DNA of 41,755 nucleotides from Rhizobium sp. Q54 (GTDB lineage: Bacteria > Pseudomonadota > Alphaproteobacteria > Rhizobiales > Xanthobacteraceae): positions 1 through 41,755 of the forward strand of contig CAMBQQ010000030.1 of NCBI GenBank assembly GCA_945870035.1, written 5' to 3'. This document shows, one piece after another, positions 7,590 to 17,168 of this stretch. The notes below the pieces were generated by a model, which was not told the DNA's origin, did no database searches, and worked only from the letters and a program-made list of their open reading frames with translations. A program made the position numbers and the translations under genes. How positions within the stretch are numbered: the first letter of the stretch is position 1; every line of letters begins with the position of its first letter.

Positions 7590-8816
7590 ATGACTGTCCA
7601 GCAGCAGCCCAATTCGTTCCGCACCGGGCCCGACGAGCGCGGCCATTTCGGCAATTTTGGCGGCCGCTTCGTCGCCGAGACCTTGATGCCGAACATTCTC
7701 GAATTGGAAAAGGCCTATGCCGCCGCCAAAGCCGACCCAGCTTACCAGAAAGAGATGGATTATCATCTCAAGCACTTCGTCGGCCGGCCTTCGCCTTTGT
7801 ATTTCGCCGAGCGCCTGACGGCGAAGTTCGGCGGCGCGAAAATCTATTTCAAGCGCGAAGACCTCAACCACACCGGCGCGCACAAGGTGAACAACGTCAC
7901 CGGCCAGATCATGCTGGCCTTGCGCATGGGCAAGAAGCGCATCATTGCTGAGACCGGCGCCGGCATGCACGGCGTCGCCACCGCGACTCTGTGTGCCAAG
8001 TTCGGGCTGCCCTGCGTCGTTTATATGGGCGCGGTCGATGTCGAGCGGCAGCAGCCGAACGTGCTGCGCATGAAGATGCTGGGCGCCGAAGTGCGGCCCG
8101 TGACCTCCGGCTCGCATACGCTGAAAGACGCGATGAACGAGGCGCTGCGCGACTGGGTCACCAATGTGTCTGATACGTTTTACTGCATCGGCACGGTGGC
8201 CGGTCCGCATCCTTATCCGGCGATGGTGCGCGACTTCCAGTGCGTCATCGGCAACGAGACGCGCGAGCAGATGCAGGAAGCCGAAGGCCGCCTGCCGGAT
8301 TCGCTGATCGCCTGCATCGGCGGCGGCTCCAATGCGATGGGGCTTTTTCATCCCTTCCTCGACGACCGCAGCGTTGAAATTTTCGGCGTCGAAGCGGCCG
8401 GCCACGGCGTCACCACCGGCCTGCATGCGGCGTCGATTGCCGGCGGCCGTCCCGGCGTGCTGCACGGCAATCGCACGTATCTCTTGATGGATGCCGACGG
8501 CCAGATCACCGAGGCGCATTCGATTTCCGCCGGTCTCGATTATCCCGGCATCGGGCCCGAACACGCCTGGCTCAACGACATGGGCCGCGTGAAGTTTCTG
8601 TCGGCGACCGATGACGAAGCGGTGGCCGCGTTCCAGTTGTGCAGTCAGCTCGAAGGCATCATCCCGGCACTCGAGCCGGCGCACGCCCTGGCGCGCGTGT
8701 TCGACCTCGCGCCCAAGCTGCCGAAGGATCATCTGATGGTGGTCAACATGTCCGGCCGCGGCGACAAGGATCTCGACTCGGTGGCGCAGTTTCTCGAAAG
8801 CAAGAAAAAGAAATGA
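7590..8816 (+). CDS. trpB: Tryptophan synthase beta chain
   Basis: PLP enzyme that joins indole to serine to make tryptophan. 408 residues, normal length. The PLP lysine is Lys99 in [20 protein letters not shown] near the N-terminus and the phosphate-binding GGGSNAMG loop are intact, as is [12 protein letters not shown]. The stop overlaps the trpA start in an ATGA tetranucleotide, so the alpha and beta subunits of the complex are translationally coupled. It follows trpF by 40 bp. Confidence 0.97.
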   Translation: MTVQQQPNSFRTGPDERGHFGNFGGRFVAETLMPNILELEKAYAAAKADPAYQKEMDYHLKHFVGRPSPLYFAERLTAKFGGAKIYFKREDLNHTGAHKVNNVTGQIMLALRMGKKRIIAETGAGMHGVATATLCAKFGLPCVVYMGAVDVERQQPNVLRMKMLGAEVRPVTSGSHTLKDAMNEALRDWVTNVSDTFYCIGTVAGPHPYPAMVRDFQCVIGNETREQMQEAEGRLPDSLIACIGGGSNAMGLFHPFLDDRSVEIFGVEAAGHGVTTGLHAASIAGGRPGVLHGNRTYLLMDADGQITEAHSISAGLDYPGIGPEHAWLNDMGRVKFLSATDDEAVAAFQLCSQLEGIIPALEPAHALARVFDLAPKLPKDHLMVVNMSGRGDKDLDSVAQFLESKKKK

Positions 8817-9640
8817 CCACCCGCATCGAACGCCGTTTCGCCGCGCTGAAGGCTGAAGGCCGCGCCGCATTGGTGACCTTCACCATGTCGGGCGATCCCG
8901 ATTATGCGTCGTCGCTCGCGCTTGCCAAGGCTTTGCCGAAAGCCGGCGCCGATCTGATCGAACTCGGCATGCCGTTCACCGATCCGATGGCCGACGGCGT
9001 CGCCATCCAGGCGGCCGGCTTGCGCGCGCTCAAGGGCGGGCAGACTTTGATCAAGACGCTGGCGATGGTGCGCGAATTTCGTCAGGACAATGACGACACG
9101 CCGATCGTGCTGATGGGTTACTACAATCCGATCTACATCTACGGCGTCGACAAGTTTCTGGTCGATGCCAAGGCCGCCGGTGTCGATGGGCTCATCGTGG
9201 TCGACCTGCCGCCCGAGGAAGATGTCGAGCTGTGTCTGCCCGCGCTCAAGGCGGGGCTCAACTTCATCCGCCTTGCGACGCCGACGACCGACGACAAGCG
9301 CCTGCCGGCGGTGCTGAACAACACGTCCGGTTTCGTTTATTATGTATCTATCGCCGGCATCACCGGGACGGCGGCGCCCGATGCCAGCAAGGTGACGGCC
9401 GCGGTCGAGCGCATCAAGCGACACACCAAGCTGCCGGTCGCGGTCGGTTTCGGCGTGCGCAATGCGGAAAGCGCCCGCGCCATTGCCGCCGGCGCCGATG
9501 GCGTTGTGGTCGGCTCGGCTTTGATCGATGTGCTGCGCGCCAATCTCGATGCCGAGGGCAAAGCCGGCCCGAATATGGTAAAAGCGGTGACGGCTCTGGT
9601 GGCGGATATTGCCGCAGGTGTGCGTTCTGCCAAGCGTTAA
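8813..9640 (+). CDS. trpA: Tryptophan synthase alpha chain
   Basis: Cleaves indole-3-glycerol phosphate and channels indole to TrpB. 275 residues beginning MTTRIERRF. The catalytic Glu50 (ELGMPFTDP) and Asp61 (MADG) are present, with the phosphate-binding GFGVRNAE and VVGSALID near the end. The ATG at 8813 was chosen because it overlaps the trpB stop and matches family length; the open frame runs further upstream only inside trpB. A perfect paired inverted repeat begins 4 bp after the stop. Confidence 0.96.
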   Translation: MTTRIERRFAALKAEGRAALVTFTMSGDPDYASSLALAKALPKAGADLIELGMPFTDPMADGVAIQAAGLRALKGGQTLIKTLAMVREFRQDNDDTPIVLMGYYNPIYIYGVDKFLVDAKAAGVDGLIVVDLPPEEDVELCLPALKAGLNFIRLATPTTDDKRLPAVLNNTSGFVYYVSIAGITGTAAPDASKVTAAVERIKRHTKLPVAVGFGVRNAESARAIAAGADGVVVGSALIDVLRANLDAEGKAGPNMVKAVTALVADIAAGVRSAKR

Positions 9641-9643
9641 TGC

Positions 9644-9758
9644 TGTCATCCCCGCGAAAGCGGGGATCCAGTAACCACAATTAGTTCATAGTGGCGCTGT
9701 AGAAGAACAAAGTACGACTTCTTGAGTTTACTGGATCCCCGCTTTCGCGGGGATGACA
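9644..9758. repeat. Paired inverted repeat, perfect 31-bp arms (copy 1)
   Basis: Arms at 9644-9674 (tgtcatccccgcgaaagcgg...) and 9728-9758 are perfect reverse complements over 31 bp, and each arm contains its own hairpin (ccccgc-gaaa-gcgggg). The spacer is 53 bp. Related elements occur at 32736-32830 and 37135-37231. It fills the gap between trpA and accD, and the right arm ends 23 bp before the accD ATG. Confidence 0.85.
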
Positions 9759-9781
9759 TCAGAGACAGATGCGAGCACTTC

Positions 9782-10684
9782 ATGAACTGGATCAACAACG
9801 TCGTCCGGCCGAAAATCCGCAGCATCCTGCGCCGCGAGACGCCGGAAAATCTCTGGATCAAGTGTCCCGAGACCGGCTCGCTCGTATTTTACAAAGACGT
9901 CGAAGCGAATCAGTTCGTCATTCCGAGTTCCGGTTATCACATGCGCATCAGCGCGCCGCTGCGCCTGAAGGGCATCTTCGACGGCGGCGAGTTCGAGGAC
10001 ATCGCGCTGCCCGAAGTGCAGATCGACCCGCTGAAATTCCGCGACGAGCGCCGCTACATCGACCGCCTCAAGGATGCGCGGACCAAGACCGGCTATCAGG
10101 ACGCGGTGAAGCTCGGTATCGGCCGCCTCGAAGGCCAGATGGTCACCGTCGGCGTGCAGGATTTCGATTTCATGGGCGGCTCGCTCGGCATGGCGGCCGG
10201 CGAGGCGATCATCACCGGTTTTGAGACCGCCGTGCGGCGCAATACGCCCTACATCCTGTTCGCCGCTTCCGGCGGCGCGCGCATGCAGGAAGGCATCCTG
10301 TCGCTGATGCAACTGCCGCGCACCACGGTTGGTGTGCAGATGCTGCGCGAGGCCAAGCTGCCGTATATCGTCGTGCTCACCAATCCGACCACCGGCGGCG
10401 TCACCGCGTCCTATGCGATGCTCGGCGACGTTCATATCGCGGAGCCGGCGGCGCTCATCGGCTTTGCCGGACCGCGCGTCATCGAACAGACCATCCGCGA
10501 GAAACTGCCGGCCGGGTTCCAGCGCGCCGAATATCTCACCGAGCACGGCATGGTCGACATGGTCGTGCAGCGCCACAAGCTGCGCTCGACGCTCGCCGAA
10601 CTGTGCCGCCTGCTGACCAAGCAGCCTATGCCCGGCGCGCAAGCAAACGGGCAAGAGCAATTGCCGGTTCCGGCGCACGCGTGA
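9782..10684 (+). CDS. accD: Acetyl-CoA carboxylase carboxyltransferase subunit beta
   Basis: Beta subunit of the carboxyltransferase that makes malonyl-CoA for fatty-acid synthesis. 300 residues from ATG 9782 ([16 protein letters not shown]); the open frame extends upstream only into the repeat. The crotonase-fold core is intact ([15 protein letters not shown] loop, [14 protein letters not shown]). The N-terminal zinc ribbon is not: only Cys28 of the four cysteines expected from E. coli AccD remains (the others are Thr31, Ile and Ser). The trpFBA-accD-folC order is conserved in Alphaproteobacteria. One base separates the stop from the folC start. Confidence 0.95.
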   Translation: MNWINNVVRPKIRSILRRETPENLWIKCPETGSLVFYKDVEANQFVIPSSGYHMRISAPLRLKGIFDGGEFEDIALPEVQIDPLKFRDERRYIDRLKDARTKTGYQDAVKLGIGRLEGQMVTVGVQDFDFMGGSLGMAAGEAIITGFETAVRRNTPYILFAASGGARMQEGILSLMQLPRTTVGVQMLREAKLPYIVVLTNPTTGGVTASYAMLGDVHIAEPAALIGFAGPRVIEQTIREKLPAGFQRAEYLTEHGMVDMVVQRHKLRSTLAELCRLLTKQPMPGAQANGQEQLPVPAHA

Positions 10685-10685
10685 C

Positions 10686-12005
10686 GTGAGCCCGGTCGAC
10701 TCCATCCTGACGCGACTGCTGGCGCTGCATCCCAAGCGCATCGACCTGTCGCTCGGCCGCATCGAGCGGCTGCTCGCCGCGCTCGATCATCCCGAACGCA
10801 GATTGCCGCCGGTCATTCATATCGCCGGCACCAACGGCAAGGGATCGACCACCGCTTTCCTGCGCGCGATCCTCGAAGCCGCCGGCTTGCGCGTGCACGT
10901 CTATACCTCGCCGCATCTGGTGAACTTCAACGAGCGCTTTCGCATTGGTCAGGTTGGCGAAGGCCGGCTGGTGTCCGACGCGGAACTGTCAAAGGCTTTG
11001 GAAGACTGCGAACGCGCCAATGGCGGCGAGCCGATCACCGTGTTCGAGATAACTACAGCCGCCGGCTTTCTGCTGTTCGCGCAGAACCCCGCCGACGTGC
11101 TGCTGCTCGAAGTCGGCCTCGGCGGGCGGCTCGACGCCACCAATGTCATCGACACGCCGCTCGCGTCGATCATCACGCCGGTGTCCATCGACCACACCGA
11201 GTTCCTTGGCGATACGCTCGAAAAGATTGCCGCCGAGAAGGCCGGCATCATCAAGACCAATGTGCCGGTTATCGTCGCTGCGCAAAATCGTGACGCGCTT
11301 GCCGTGATCGAGCGGCAGGCGGCGCGGCTGAAGGCGCCGATCCGGATCGCCGGCGAGAACTGGACCGCGACCGAAGAGCGCGGCCGTCTGGTCTATCAGG
11401 ACGACAACGGCCTGCTCGATTTGCCAGCGCCGAAATTGTACGGCCGCCATCAGTTCGAGAATGCGGGACTGGCCATTGCCGCGCTGCGCGCCATTGCGCA
11501 ATTCAAAATTCCGCCGGCGGCCTATGAAGCGGGCATGACCAAAGCCGATTGGCCGGCGCGATTGCATCGGCTGGCCGCCGGCCGCCTGGTCGATCTGGCG
11601 CCGCCAGGCAGCGAGCTGTGGCTTGACGGCGGACACAATCCCGATGGCGGCCGTGCCATCGCTGCGGCGCTGGCCGACCTCGAAGAGCGGGTGTCGCGGC
11701 CTCTGGTGCTGATCGTTGGCATGCTGGCGACCAAGGACTTCGCCGGCTTCCTCAATAATTTCGCGGGGTTGGCGCGACGCCTGATCGCGGTGCCGGTCAC
11801 GGACGCCGAAAAGGGTTTGCCGGCCGAGACGGTTGCTGAGGCGGCTCGCTCGCTCGATATCCCGGCGGCCAGCCGCGGCAATCTCGACGAGGCGTTAGAG
11901 GCGGTGTGCAAGCTCGACCTCGAGCCGCCGCCGCGGATTCTCATCACCGGCTCGCTGTATCTGGCCGGCGAAGTTCTGCGGGAAAACGGCACGCCGCCGC
12001 AGTAA
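10686..12005 (+). CDS. folC: Bifunctional folylpolyglutamate/dihydrofolate synthase
   Basis: Adds Glu to dihydropteroate and to folates. 439 residues, a Mur-ligase-like fold. P-loop GTNGKGS at 48-54; TSPHLVNFNERFRI gives the folate/omega loop; LEVGLGGRLDATN and the magnesium-site region TPVSIDHTEFLG follow; LDGGHNPDG is in the C-terminal domain. The GTG start at 10686 is one base after the accD stop, so the two are coupled. The TAA stop (12003-12005) directly abuts the stop of the converging ligase gene, leaving no space for a terminator. Confidence 0.95.
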   Translation: MSPVDSILTRLLALHPKRIDLSLGRIERLLAALDHPERRLPPVIHIAGTNGKGSTTAFLRAILEAAGLRVHVYTSPHLVNFNERFRIGQVGEGRLVSDAELSKALEDCERANGGEPITVFEITTAAGFLLFAQNPADVLLLEVGLGGRLDATNVIDTPLASIITPVSIDHTEFLGDTLEKIAAEKAGIIKTNVPVIVAAQNRDALAVIERQAARLKAPIRIAGENWTATEERGRLVYQDDNGLLDLPAPKLYGRHQFENAGLAIAALRAIAQFKIPPAAYEAGMTKADWPARLHRLAAGRLVDLAPPGSELWLDGGHNPDGGRAIAAALADLEERVSRPLVLIVGMLATKDFAGFLNNFAGLARRLIAVPVTDAEKGLPAETVAEAARSLDIPAASRGNLDEALEAVCKLDLEPPPRILITGSLYLAGEVLRENGTPPQ

Positions 12006-13037
12006 TTACTTCAAGAGTTTCATCAGGTCTGCTTTCTTCTGCTTCACCTGCTCCATTGTGCATTGCTGCGGCGCCATGTCGGGACGCCAGCGCAATAGGC
12101 GCATGCCATGACGGAAGCGGCCGCCGCTGAAGTGGTCGTAGCAAACCTCGACGACAAGTCTCGTTTTCAGCGGCTGCCATTCGCTTGAGCGCTTGGTCGA
12201 CCATCGGCTTGGTCCACCGGGCTTGTCGCCGCTGAAACCTTCGCCGCCCGTCAATTTTTCAAGCTTTGCCGTCAGCGCTTTTTTCTCCTCGGCTTTCAAC
12301 CCTGAGGTAAAGCCGACGTGGTCGAGCAGGCCTTCGTCGTTGTAAAGTCCGAGCAGCAGCGAGCCGACGGTCTTCTTGCCTTCGTTATACCGAAAGCCGC
12401 CGACGACGCAGTCGGCGGTACGCATGTTCTTGATCTTCTGCATGCCGAGGCGGTTGCCGCTCTGATAGGGCATGTCGCGTCGTTTGGCGATGATACCGTC
12501 GAGCGTGCCGCCGACCTGGGTCAGCCACTTTTTCGGTCCGGCAAGCTTCGCGGTCGCCGGGGAGAGCCTGATTCTTTTATGGCCGCGCAAATACTTTTTC
12601 GCGAAGGCGTCGAGCTTCTCGCGTCTCGTACTCAGCGTTTCGCCGGTCAATGGCTTGCCGGCGGCCTCGATGAGGAGATCGAAGACGATCAGTAGCGCCG
12701 GGGTCTCCGTGGAGAGACGCTTGACGCGACTCGCCGCCGGATGAATTCGCTGCAGCAACGCATCGAACGAGAATACGCGGCCTTCCGGCACGACGATTTC
12801 ACCATCGAGGACAAAGCATCGCGCTTTCACCGCGGCCAAGGCCGCGACGAGTTCCGGGAAGTAGCGGGTCAACGATTGCCCGGATTTCGATTGCAGGTTG
12901 ATGTCGTCGCCGTCGCGAAAGACCAGGCAGCGAAAGCCATCCCACTTGGGTTCGTATTGCCAGTCCGGTCCCTCCGGGATCGCATCCACGGACAGGGCTT
13001 CCATCGGCTTGTAGGAAAGACGCAGCGGTAGACTCAT
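12006..13037 (-). CDS. ATP-dependent DNA ligase (LigC-like)
   Basis: A 343-residue ligase of adenylation domain plus OB fold, without the polymerase or nuclease domains of LigD. Motif I is EPKWDGFR with the AMP-accepting Lys31; VLDGEIVV (motif III), IVFDLL (IIIa), LDGIIAKR (IV) and QKIKNMRTADCVV (V) are all present. Such ligases act in repair beside the replicative NAD-dependent LigA; a nonhomologous end-joining role would need a Ku gene, and none is seen here. The gene sits between folC and trxA, as a probable insertion into a conserved order. An intrinsic terminator lies upstream, so it needs its own promoter or readthrough from trxA. Confidence 0.88.
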   Translation of the reverse strand: MSLPLRLSYKPMEALSVDAIPEGPDWQYEPKWDGFRCLVFRDGDDINLQSKSGQSLTRYFPELVAALAAVKARCFVLDGEIVVPEGRVFSFDALLQRIHPAASRVKRLSTETPALLIVFDLLIEAAGKPLTGETLSTRREKLDAFAKKYLRGHKRIRLSPATAKLAGPKKWLTQVGGTLDGIIAKRRDMPYQSGNRLGMQKIKNMRTADCVVGGFRYNEGKKTVGSLLLGLYNDEGLLDHVGFTSGLKAEEKKALTAKLEKLTGGEGFSGDKPGGPSRWSTKRSSEWQPLKTRLVVEVCYDHFSGGRFRHGMRLLRWRPDMAPQQCTMEQVKQKKADLMKLLK

Positions 13038-13050
13038 AGCCTGTTAACGC

Positions 13051-13077
13051 AAAACGGCCGGCTTTCGGCCGGCCGTT
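13051..13077 (-). terminator. Terminator downstream of trxA
   Basis: A perfect 10-bp stem (aacggccggc / gccggccgtt) with a 5-nt loop, followed in the minus direction by TTTT (complement of 13051-13054). It lies 24 bp after the trxA stop and 14 bp before the ligase start. Confidence 0.75.
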
Positions 13078-13101
13078 CACGAAAATCTTTTATCTGTTTG
13101 A

Positions 13102-13422
13102 TCAGACCGCGCCGCTGATCCACTGATGCAGCTTCTGCTTCGGCGCGGCGCCGACCTGGCGATCGGCGATTTCGCCGTTCTTGAACAGCAGCAAAGTCGG
13201 GATCGACATGATGCCGTACTTGGCGGCGATCGCGGGGTTTTCGTCGACGTTCAGCTTGACGATCTTGACCTTGTCGCCGAGCGCGCCGGAAATTTCCTCC
13301 AGCGCCGGGGCGATCATGCGGCACGGGCCGCACCATTCCGCCCAGAAATCGACGACGACCGGCTCGGAAGCCTTGAGAACATCCGCGTCGAAGCCTGCAT
13401 CCGTGGTTTTGCCGACGGCCAT
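13102..13422 (-). CDS. trxA: Thioredoxin
   Basis: Cytoplasmic disulfide reductase of 106 residues. The active site WCGPC has its cysteines at 31 and 34; the buried Asp25 (VVDFWA) and the cis-Pro of SIPTLLLF are in place. An AAAGGG ribosome-binding sequence precedes the ATG. It stands 112 bp downstream of addA in the same direction, the usual neighbour in rhizobia, and ends at a strong terminator. Confidence 0.96.
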   Translation of the reverse strand: MAVGKTTDAGFDADVLKASEPVVVDFWAEWCGPCRMIAPALEEISGALGDKVKIVKLNVDENPAIAAKYGIMSIPTLLLFKNGEIADRQVGAAPKQKLHQWISGAV

Positions 13423-13534
13423 GGGAAGACCCTTTATTCTTGTGCGCGATGGGCGCGGGCGGGGCGGGGCGGGGAATCGCTCCGCCGATTACGAGGTGGC
13501 GAACGTATGAACCGCACCCCCTAGCGTCAAGGCG

Positions 13535-16500
13535 CTATCGCGCGGACGTGACCTGCGCCAGCGCATCGTCCAGTGCCTTGGCGGAAAGCTCCATCAGATC
13601 AGGCACTTCGGTCCAGATCAAAGCGGCGCGAATGGGCCGGTCCGGGTACAGTCTGGTGAGCACGGCGCGATAAAGCGCGAGCTGGCGCACATATTGCGGC
13701 GGCACCTCGGACAGCGCCCGCGGCGGCGGCCGGTTGGTCTTGAAATCGCCGATCAGGACGAAGGCGTCCGTCACGACCAGCCGGTCCACCTGTCCGGAAA
13801 CCAGCAGGGTTTGTCCGGCAGTTTTCAGCCTGCCGACGATCGGCACTTCGGCGCGGCTGCCCGGTCCGAAGAGTTCTGCGAAGCGCGCCTCCTCAAGGAC
13901 AGTCAGCACCTGGGCGGCGAGCTTCGGTTGCTCCGCCGCGTCGAGTTTGGAGCGCGACAGGTAATCGTTCGCCGCCTTGCGCCGCATCTCGCTCGGCATG
14001 GAGGGCAGTGACTGCAACAAGCGGTGAACGAGTGAGCCGCGCAGCAGGCCTTGCTCGTTGCCGCCGCCCGTAGCGACAGGCCGCACGTCGTCCTCGAGCA
14101 TGCCGGATGGCGTCACTGTGCGCGCGGCGAATTGTTCGCGCGGCGCGTCGCGGGTCAGCCAGGCGGGCAGGGCGACCGAAACCGGTGTTTTGTTTTCGCC
14201 TTGTTTCGAGACGGGCGCGGGCAACGCCTCGCCCTTGCGATAGCGCTTGACCTCGCCGCCGCCATCGTCGGCGGGTTCGCTTGACGCCTTTTCGCTGAGC
14301 GCGTCATCGACAAGCTGATACCAGCAGCCTTTCGGGATAGCCTGGGAGCCCTTGGCGCCGCAGATGATCAACCGTTCGGCGGCGCGCGTCATCGCGACAT
14401 AGAGAAGGCGGCGATATTCGTTGGTGGCATCCTGCTGCGCGGTCGTGCGCGCCTCCTTCATCGGGCCGATGTCTTCCTTCTGGCCCTTGGCCCAAACCAA
14501 GGCACCTGTGACCGCACCGCCTGCCAGCGGCAACAGGCGCGGGTCCTGCTTGCCGGTCGGTTTGCCGACCGTGTCGGCAAGGAACACGGTGTTGGCTTCA
14601 AGGCCTTTGGCGCCGTGCACGGTCATGACGCGCACTTCGTCGCGCGCCAGCTCCATGTCGCGGCGCACTTCGCTTTGCGCCGCGCGCAGCCAGTGGACGA
14701 AGCCCTGCAGTGATGGCGTCTGCTGCGTTTCATAGGTGAGCGCGAGATTGAGGAATTCGTCGAGCGCGTCGTTGGCCTCGGGTCCGAGCCGCGCGAGCAT
14801 TTTGGCGCGGCCGTGCAACGCGCCCAGCACATGGGCGAAGAAGGCGAACGGGGTCAGCCGGCGCGCGGCGTCGCTGAGTTCATCGAGGGCACTTGCGGTT
14901 GTCGCGAAAGCCGCATTGGCCCTGAGCGATGCGCGCAATGAGCCTTTCCGATTGTAGGCCAACTCGAATAGCAGCTCTTCGCTCAGCCCGAACAAAGGTG
15001 ACTTCAGCACGCTGGCCAATGCCAGATCGTCGTCCGGCAGCAGCAGCGCATCGGCGAGCGCCATCAAATCCATCACCGCGATATGTTCGGTCAGCACGAG
15101 GCGGTCGGCGCCGGCGACCGGCACACCGGCGCTTTTCAGCGCGCGGATGATGGCCTCGAACAACGGGCCGCGCTGGCGCACCAGCACCAGCACCTCGCCG
15201 GCCTTGAGGCCGCGCGCCATCCACAGCTTCACGTTCGCGGCGATGCGGCGCGCCAGCCGCACCCGCGGACTTTCCTCGCTCTCGGTATCGAAGGGTGCGT
15301 CCCAGCCTTCCATTTCGCGGCGTTCGGCCGGCTCGGTTAGCGGCCAGACCTCGACCAGGCCGGGCGCAGCGCCGGGCAGCGACCGGTGTTCAGGAATGCC
15401 GGCCTCGTCGGTGGTGATGCTGGCGTAGATGTCCTTGTCGCGGAAAACCTGATCGACCGAGCCAAGTACATTCTCGCCGGAACGGAAGGAGGAATGAAAC
15501 TTGAGCGACTTCCAGCCGAGCTCTGGCGTATCGAACTGACGCGCGAACAGGCGGCGCATGGCGTCGAATTCCTTCGGCTGCGCACCCTGAAACGAAAAGA
15601 TCGATTGCTTCTCGTCGCCGACGGCGAACACCGTGCGCTTGACGTTCGGCCGCGCGCCGCCCGGCATGAATTCGGACACGATGGTCTTGATGATGTCCCA
15701 TTGCTTCGGACTGGTGTCCTGGGCCTCGTCGATGAGAACGTGGTCGATGCCGAGATCGAGCTTGTAGAGAACCCAGGCGGCGGACGAACGTCCGAACAAC
15801 TGGTTGGTCTTGTCGATCAGGTCGTCGTAGTCGAGCAGTGCGCGGCGCTCTTTCTCTTTTTTGTAACGGCCGATGACGTCGGCGGCGATGGTGATGAGCG
15901 CGCGGGTCCGATCGCGTGCGGCGACCGCGCGTTCGCGGGCGAGCAGCGCGCAGACGCGATCCTGCTCGCGCTTGAGTTTGTCGAACCAGTCCGGATGGTC
16001 CTCGACAATCGCCTTGGTGACGATGTTCTTGCGCGGCGACAGCTCGGCCGTGCAGAACACGCGCAGGTAATTGTCGATGCGGTCGCGGCCGAAGCTTTGC
16101 TGCGCGGCGAGCAAGGCCTCGATGTGGTTCTTGTCAGTCTTTGAGCCGAATTCCAGAACTTCGATCAGGGCCGGCCAATCGGATTCGGGAACGGCCGACC
16201 GCGCGAAGAATTCGTGCTCGAGCGATTCGGCGGTGTCCTTCGGATCGACGCCGAAACTGTGCGACAGCGCGTCGATGGCGGCATCGACGCTTCCGGCTTT
16301 TTCGATCCAGCGGGCGATGTCGTCGCGTTTCTTGATGGCGCCGCCGATGACGTCCTTGAAGGTCTGGTCGGCGGCGACGACGATGGCGGTGGCGAGCGCC
16401 TTGCCAAGTGCGCTGTCCGGCGCAGCCGAGGCTTGCAGCAAAACATCCAGCGTCAGCCGGTCGAGCAGTTCGGTGGTCTGCGCTTCGTCGAGCACGGTGA

Positions 16501-16942
16501 AGCGCGCCGCGACATTGGCTTCGAACGGAAATTGATGCAGCAGCCGCGTGCAGAAGGCGTGGATGGTCTGCACTTTCAGGCCGCCCGGCGTCTCCAGCGC
16601 CGACGCAAACAGCCGGCGCGCGCGGGCGCGGTCAGTGGTGCTTGCTGTCTTGCCGGTGGAGCCCTTGATCTTCTCATCCAGCGCGGCGTCGGGCAGCGTG
16701 CTCCATTCGGCGAGCGTGCCGAACACGCGGTTCGCCATATTGGCGGCGGCGGCCTTGGTGAAGGTGATGCAGAGAATTTTCGCCGGATCGACGCCGCGCA
16801 GCAGCAAATTGATAACGCGCTGGGCGAGCACATGCGTCTTGCCGGAACCGGCATTGGCCGAGACGAAGGCCGACGTGTCCGGGTCGGCGGCGTCGATCTG
16901 CACGCGGCTGACTTCGGGCGGGATGGTGCGGGGGGAGGTCAT
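13535..16942 (-). CDS. addA: Double-strand break repair helicase AddA
   Basis: UvrD-like helicase-nuclease subunit of the AddAB complex, which resects broken ends and loads RecA. 1135 residues. Walker A is ANAGSGKT (29-36); CITFTKAAAANM (motif Ia), LIDEAQDTSPKQW (Walker B) and GDEKQSIFSFQGA (motif III) follow; MTVHGAKGLE and LLYVAMTRAAERL are motifs V and VI; the C-terminal RecB-type nuclease is marked by LIGDFKTNRP. It lies downstream of addB in the same direction, but 226 bp containing a large repeat separate them. Confidence 0.95.
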   Translation of the reverse strand: MTSPRTIPPEVSRVQIDAADPDTSAFVSANAGSGKTHVLAQRVINLLLRGVDPAKILCITFTKAAAANMANRVFGTLAEWSTLPDAALDEKIKGSTGKTASTTDRARARRLFASALETPGGLKVQTIHAFCTRLLHQFPFEANVAARFTVLDEAQTTELLDRLTLDVLLQASAAPDSALGKALATAIVVAADQTFKDVIGGAIKKRDDIARWIEKAGSVDAAIDALSHSFGVDPKDTAESLEHEFFARSAVPESDWPALIEVLEFGSKTDKNHIEALLAAQQSFGRDRIDNYLRVFCTAELSPRKNIVTKAIVEDHPDWFDKLKREQDRVCALLARERAVAARDRTRALITIAADVIGRYKKEKERRALLDYDDLIDKTNQLFGRSSAAWVLYKLDLGIDHVLIDEAQDTSPKQWDIIKTIVSEFMPGGARPNVKRTVFAVGDEKQSIFSFQGAQPKEFDAMRRLFARQFDTPELGWKSLKFHSSFRSGENVLGSVDQVFRDKDIYASITTDEAGIPEHRSLPGAAPGLVEVWPLTEPAERREMEGWDAPFDTESEESPRVRLARRIAANVKLWMARGLKAGEVLVLVRQRGPLFEAIIRALKSAGVPVAGADRLVLTEHIAVMDLMALADALLLPDDDLALASVLKSPLFGLSEELLFELAYNRKGSLRASLRANAAFATTASALDELSDAARRLTPFAFFAHVLGALHGRAKMLARLGPEANDALDEFLNLALTYETQQTPSLQGFVHWLRAAQSEVRRDMELARDEVRVMTVHGAKGLEANTVFLADTVGKPTGKQDPRLLPLAGGAVTGALVWAKGQKEDIGPMKEARTTAQQDATNEYRRLLYVAMTRAAERLIICGAKGSQAIPKGCWYQLVDDALSEKASSEPADDGGGEVKRYRKGEALPAPVSKQGENKTPVSVALPAWLTRDAPREQFAARTVTPSGMLEDDVRPVATGGGNEQGLLRGSLVHRLLQSLPSMPSEMRRKAANDYLSRSKLDAAEQPKLAAQVLTVLEEARFAELFGPGSRAEVPIVGRLKTAGQTLLVSGQVDRLVVTDAFVLIGDFKTNRPPPRALSEVPPQYVRQLALYRAVLTRLYPDRPIRAALIWTEVPDLMELSAKALDDALAQVTSAR

Positions 16943-16951
16943 GGTGCTCTC

Positions 16952-17129
16952 TTACCCTTTCCCCTTGTGGGAGAGGGTGCCGAGCCATAAGCGCGTTGAC
17001 GCGCGTCTTCGACGCGCTGTGGCGAGGCGGGTGAGGGGTCAGAGCGAAACGTCGGGTCCGACCCCTCACCCGGCTCGCGCTTCGCTTTCGCTCGCGCGAT
17101 CCACCCTCTCCCACAAGGGGAGAGGGTAA
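16952..17129. repeat. Large inverted repeat between addB and addA
   Basis: Arms at 16952-16979 (ttaccctttccccttgtggg...) and 17102-17129 are reverse complements with one mismatch over 28 bp. The interior (about 120 bp) contains further inverted pieces (gcgggtgaggggtc / gacccctcacccg, about 17029-17072). A smaller relative lies at 34471-34577. Together this looks like a dispersed non-coding element inserted in the addB-addA operon. Confidence 0.75.
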
Positions 17130-17168
17130 GCGCGTTCGCCGCCAAGTTCCCGTTCCCCCACATACTCA

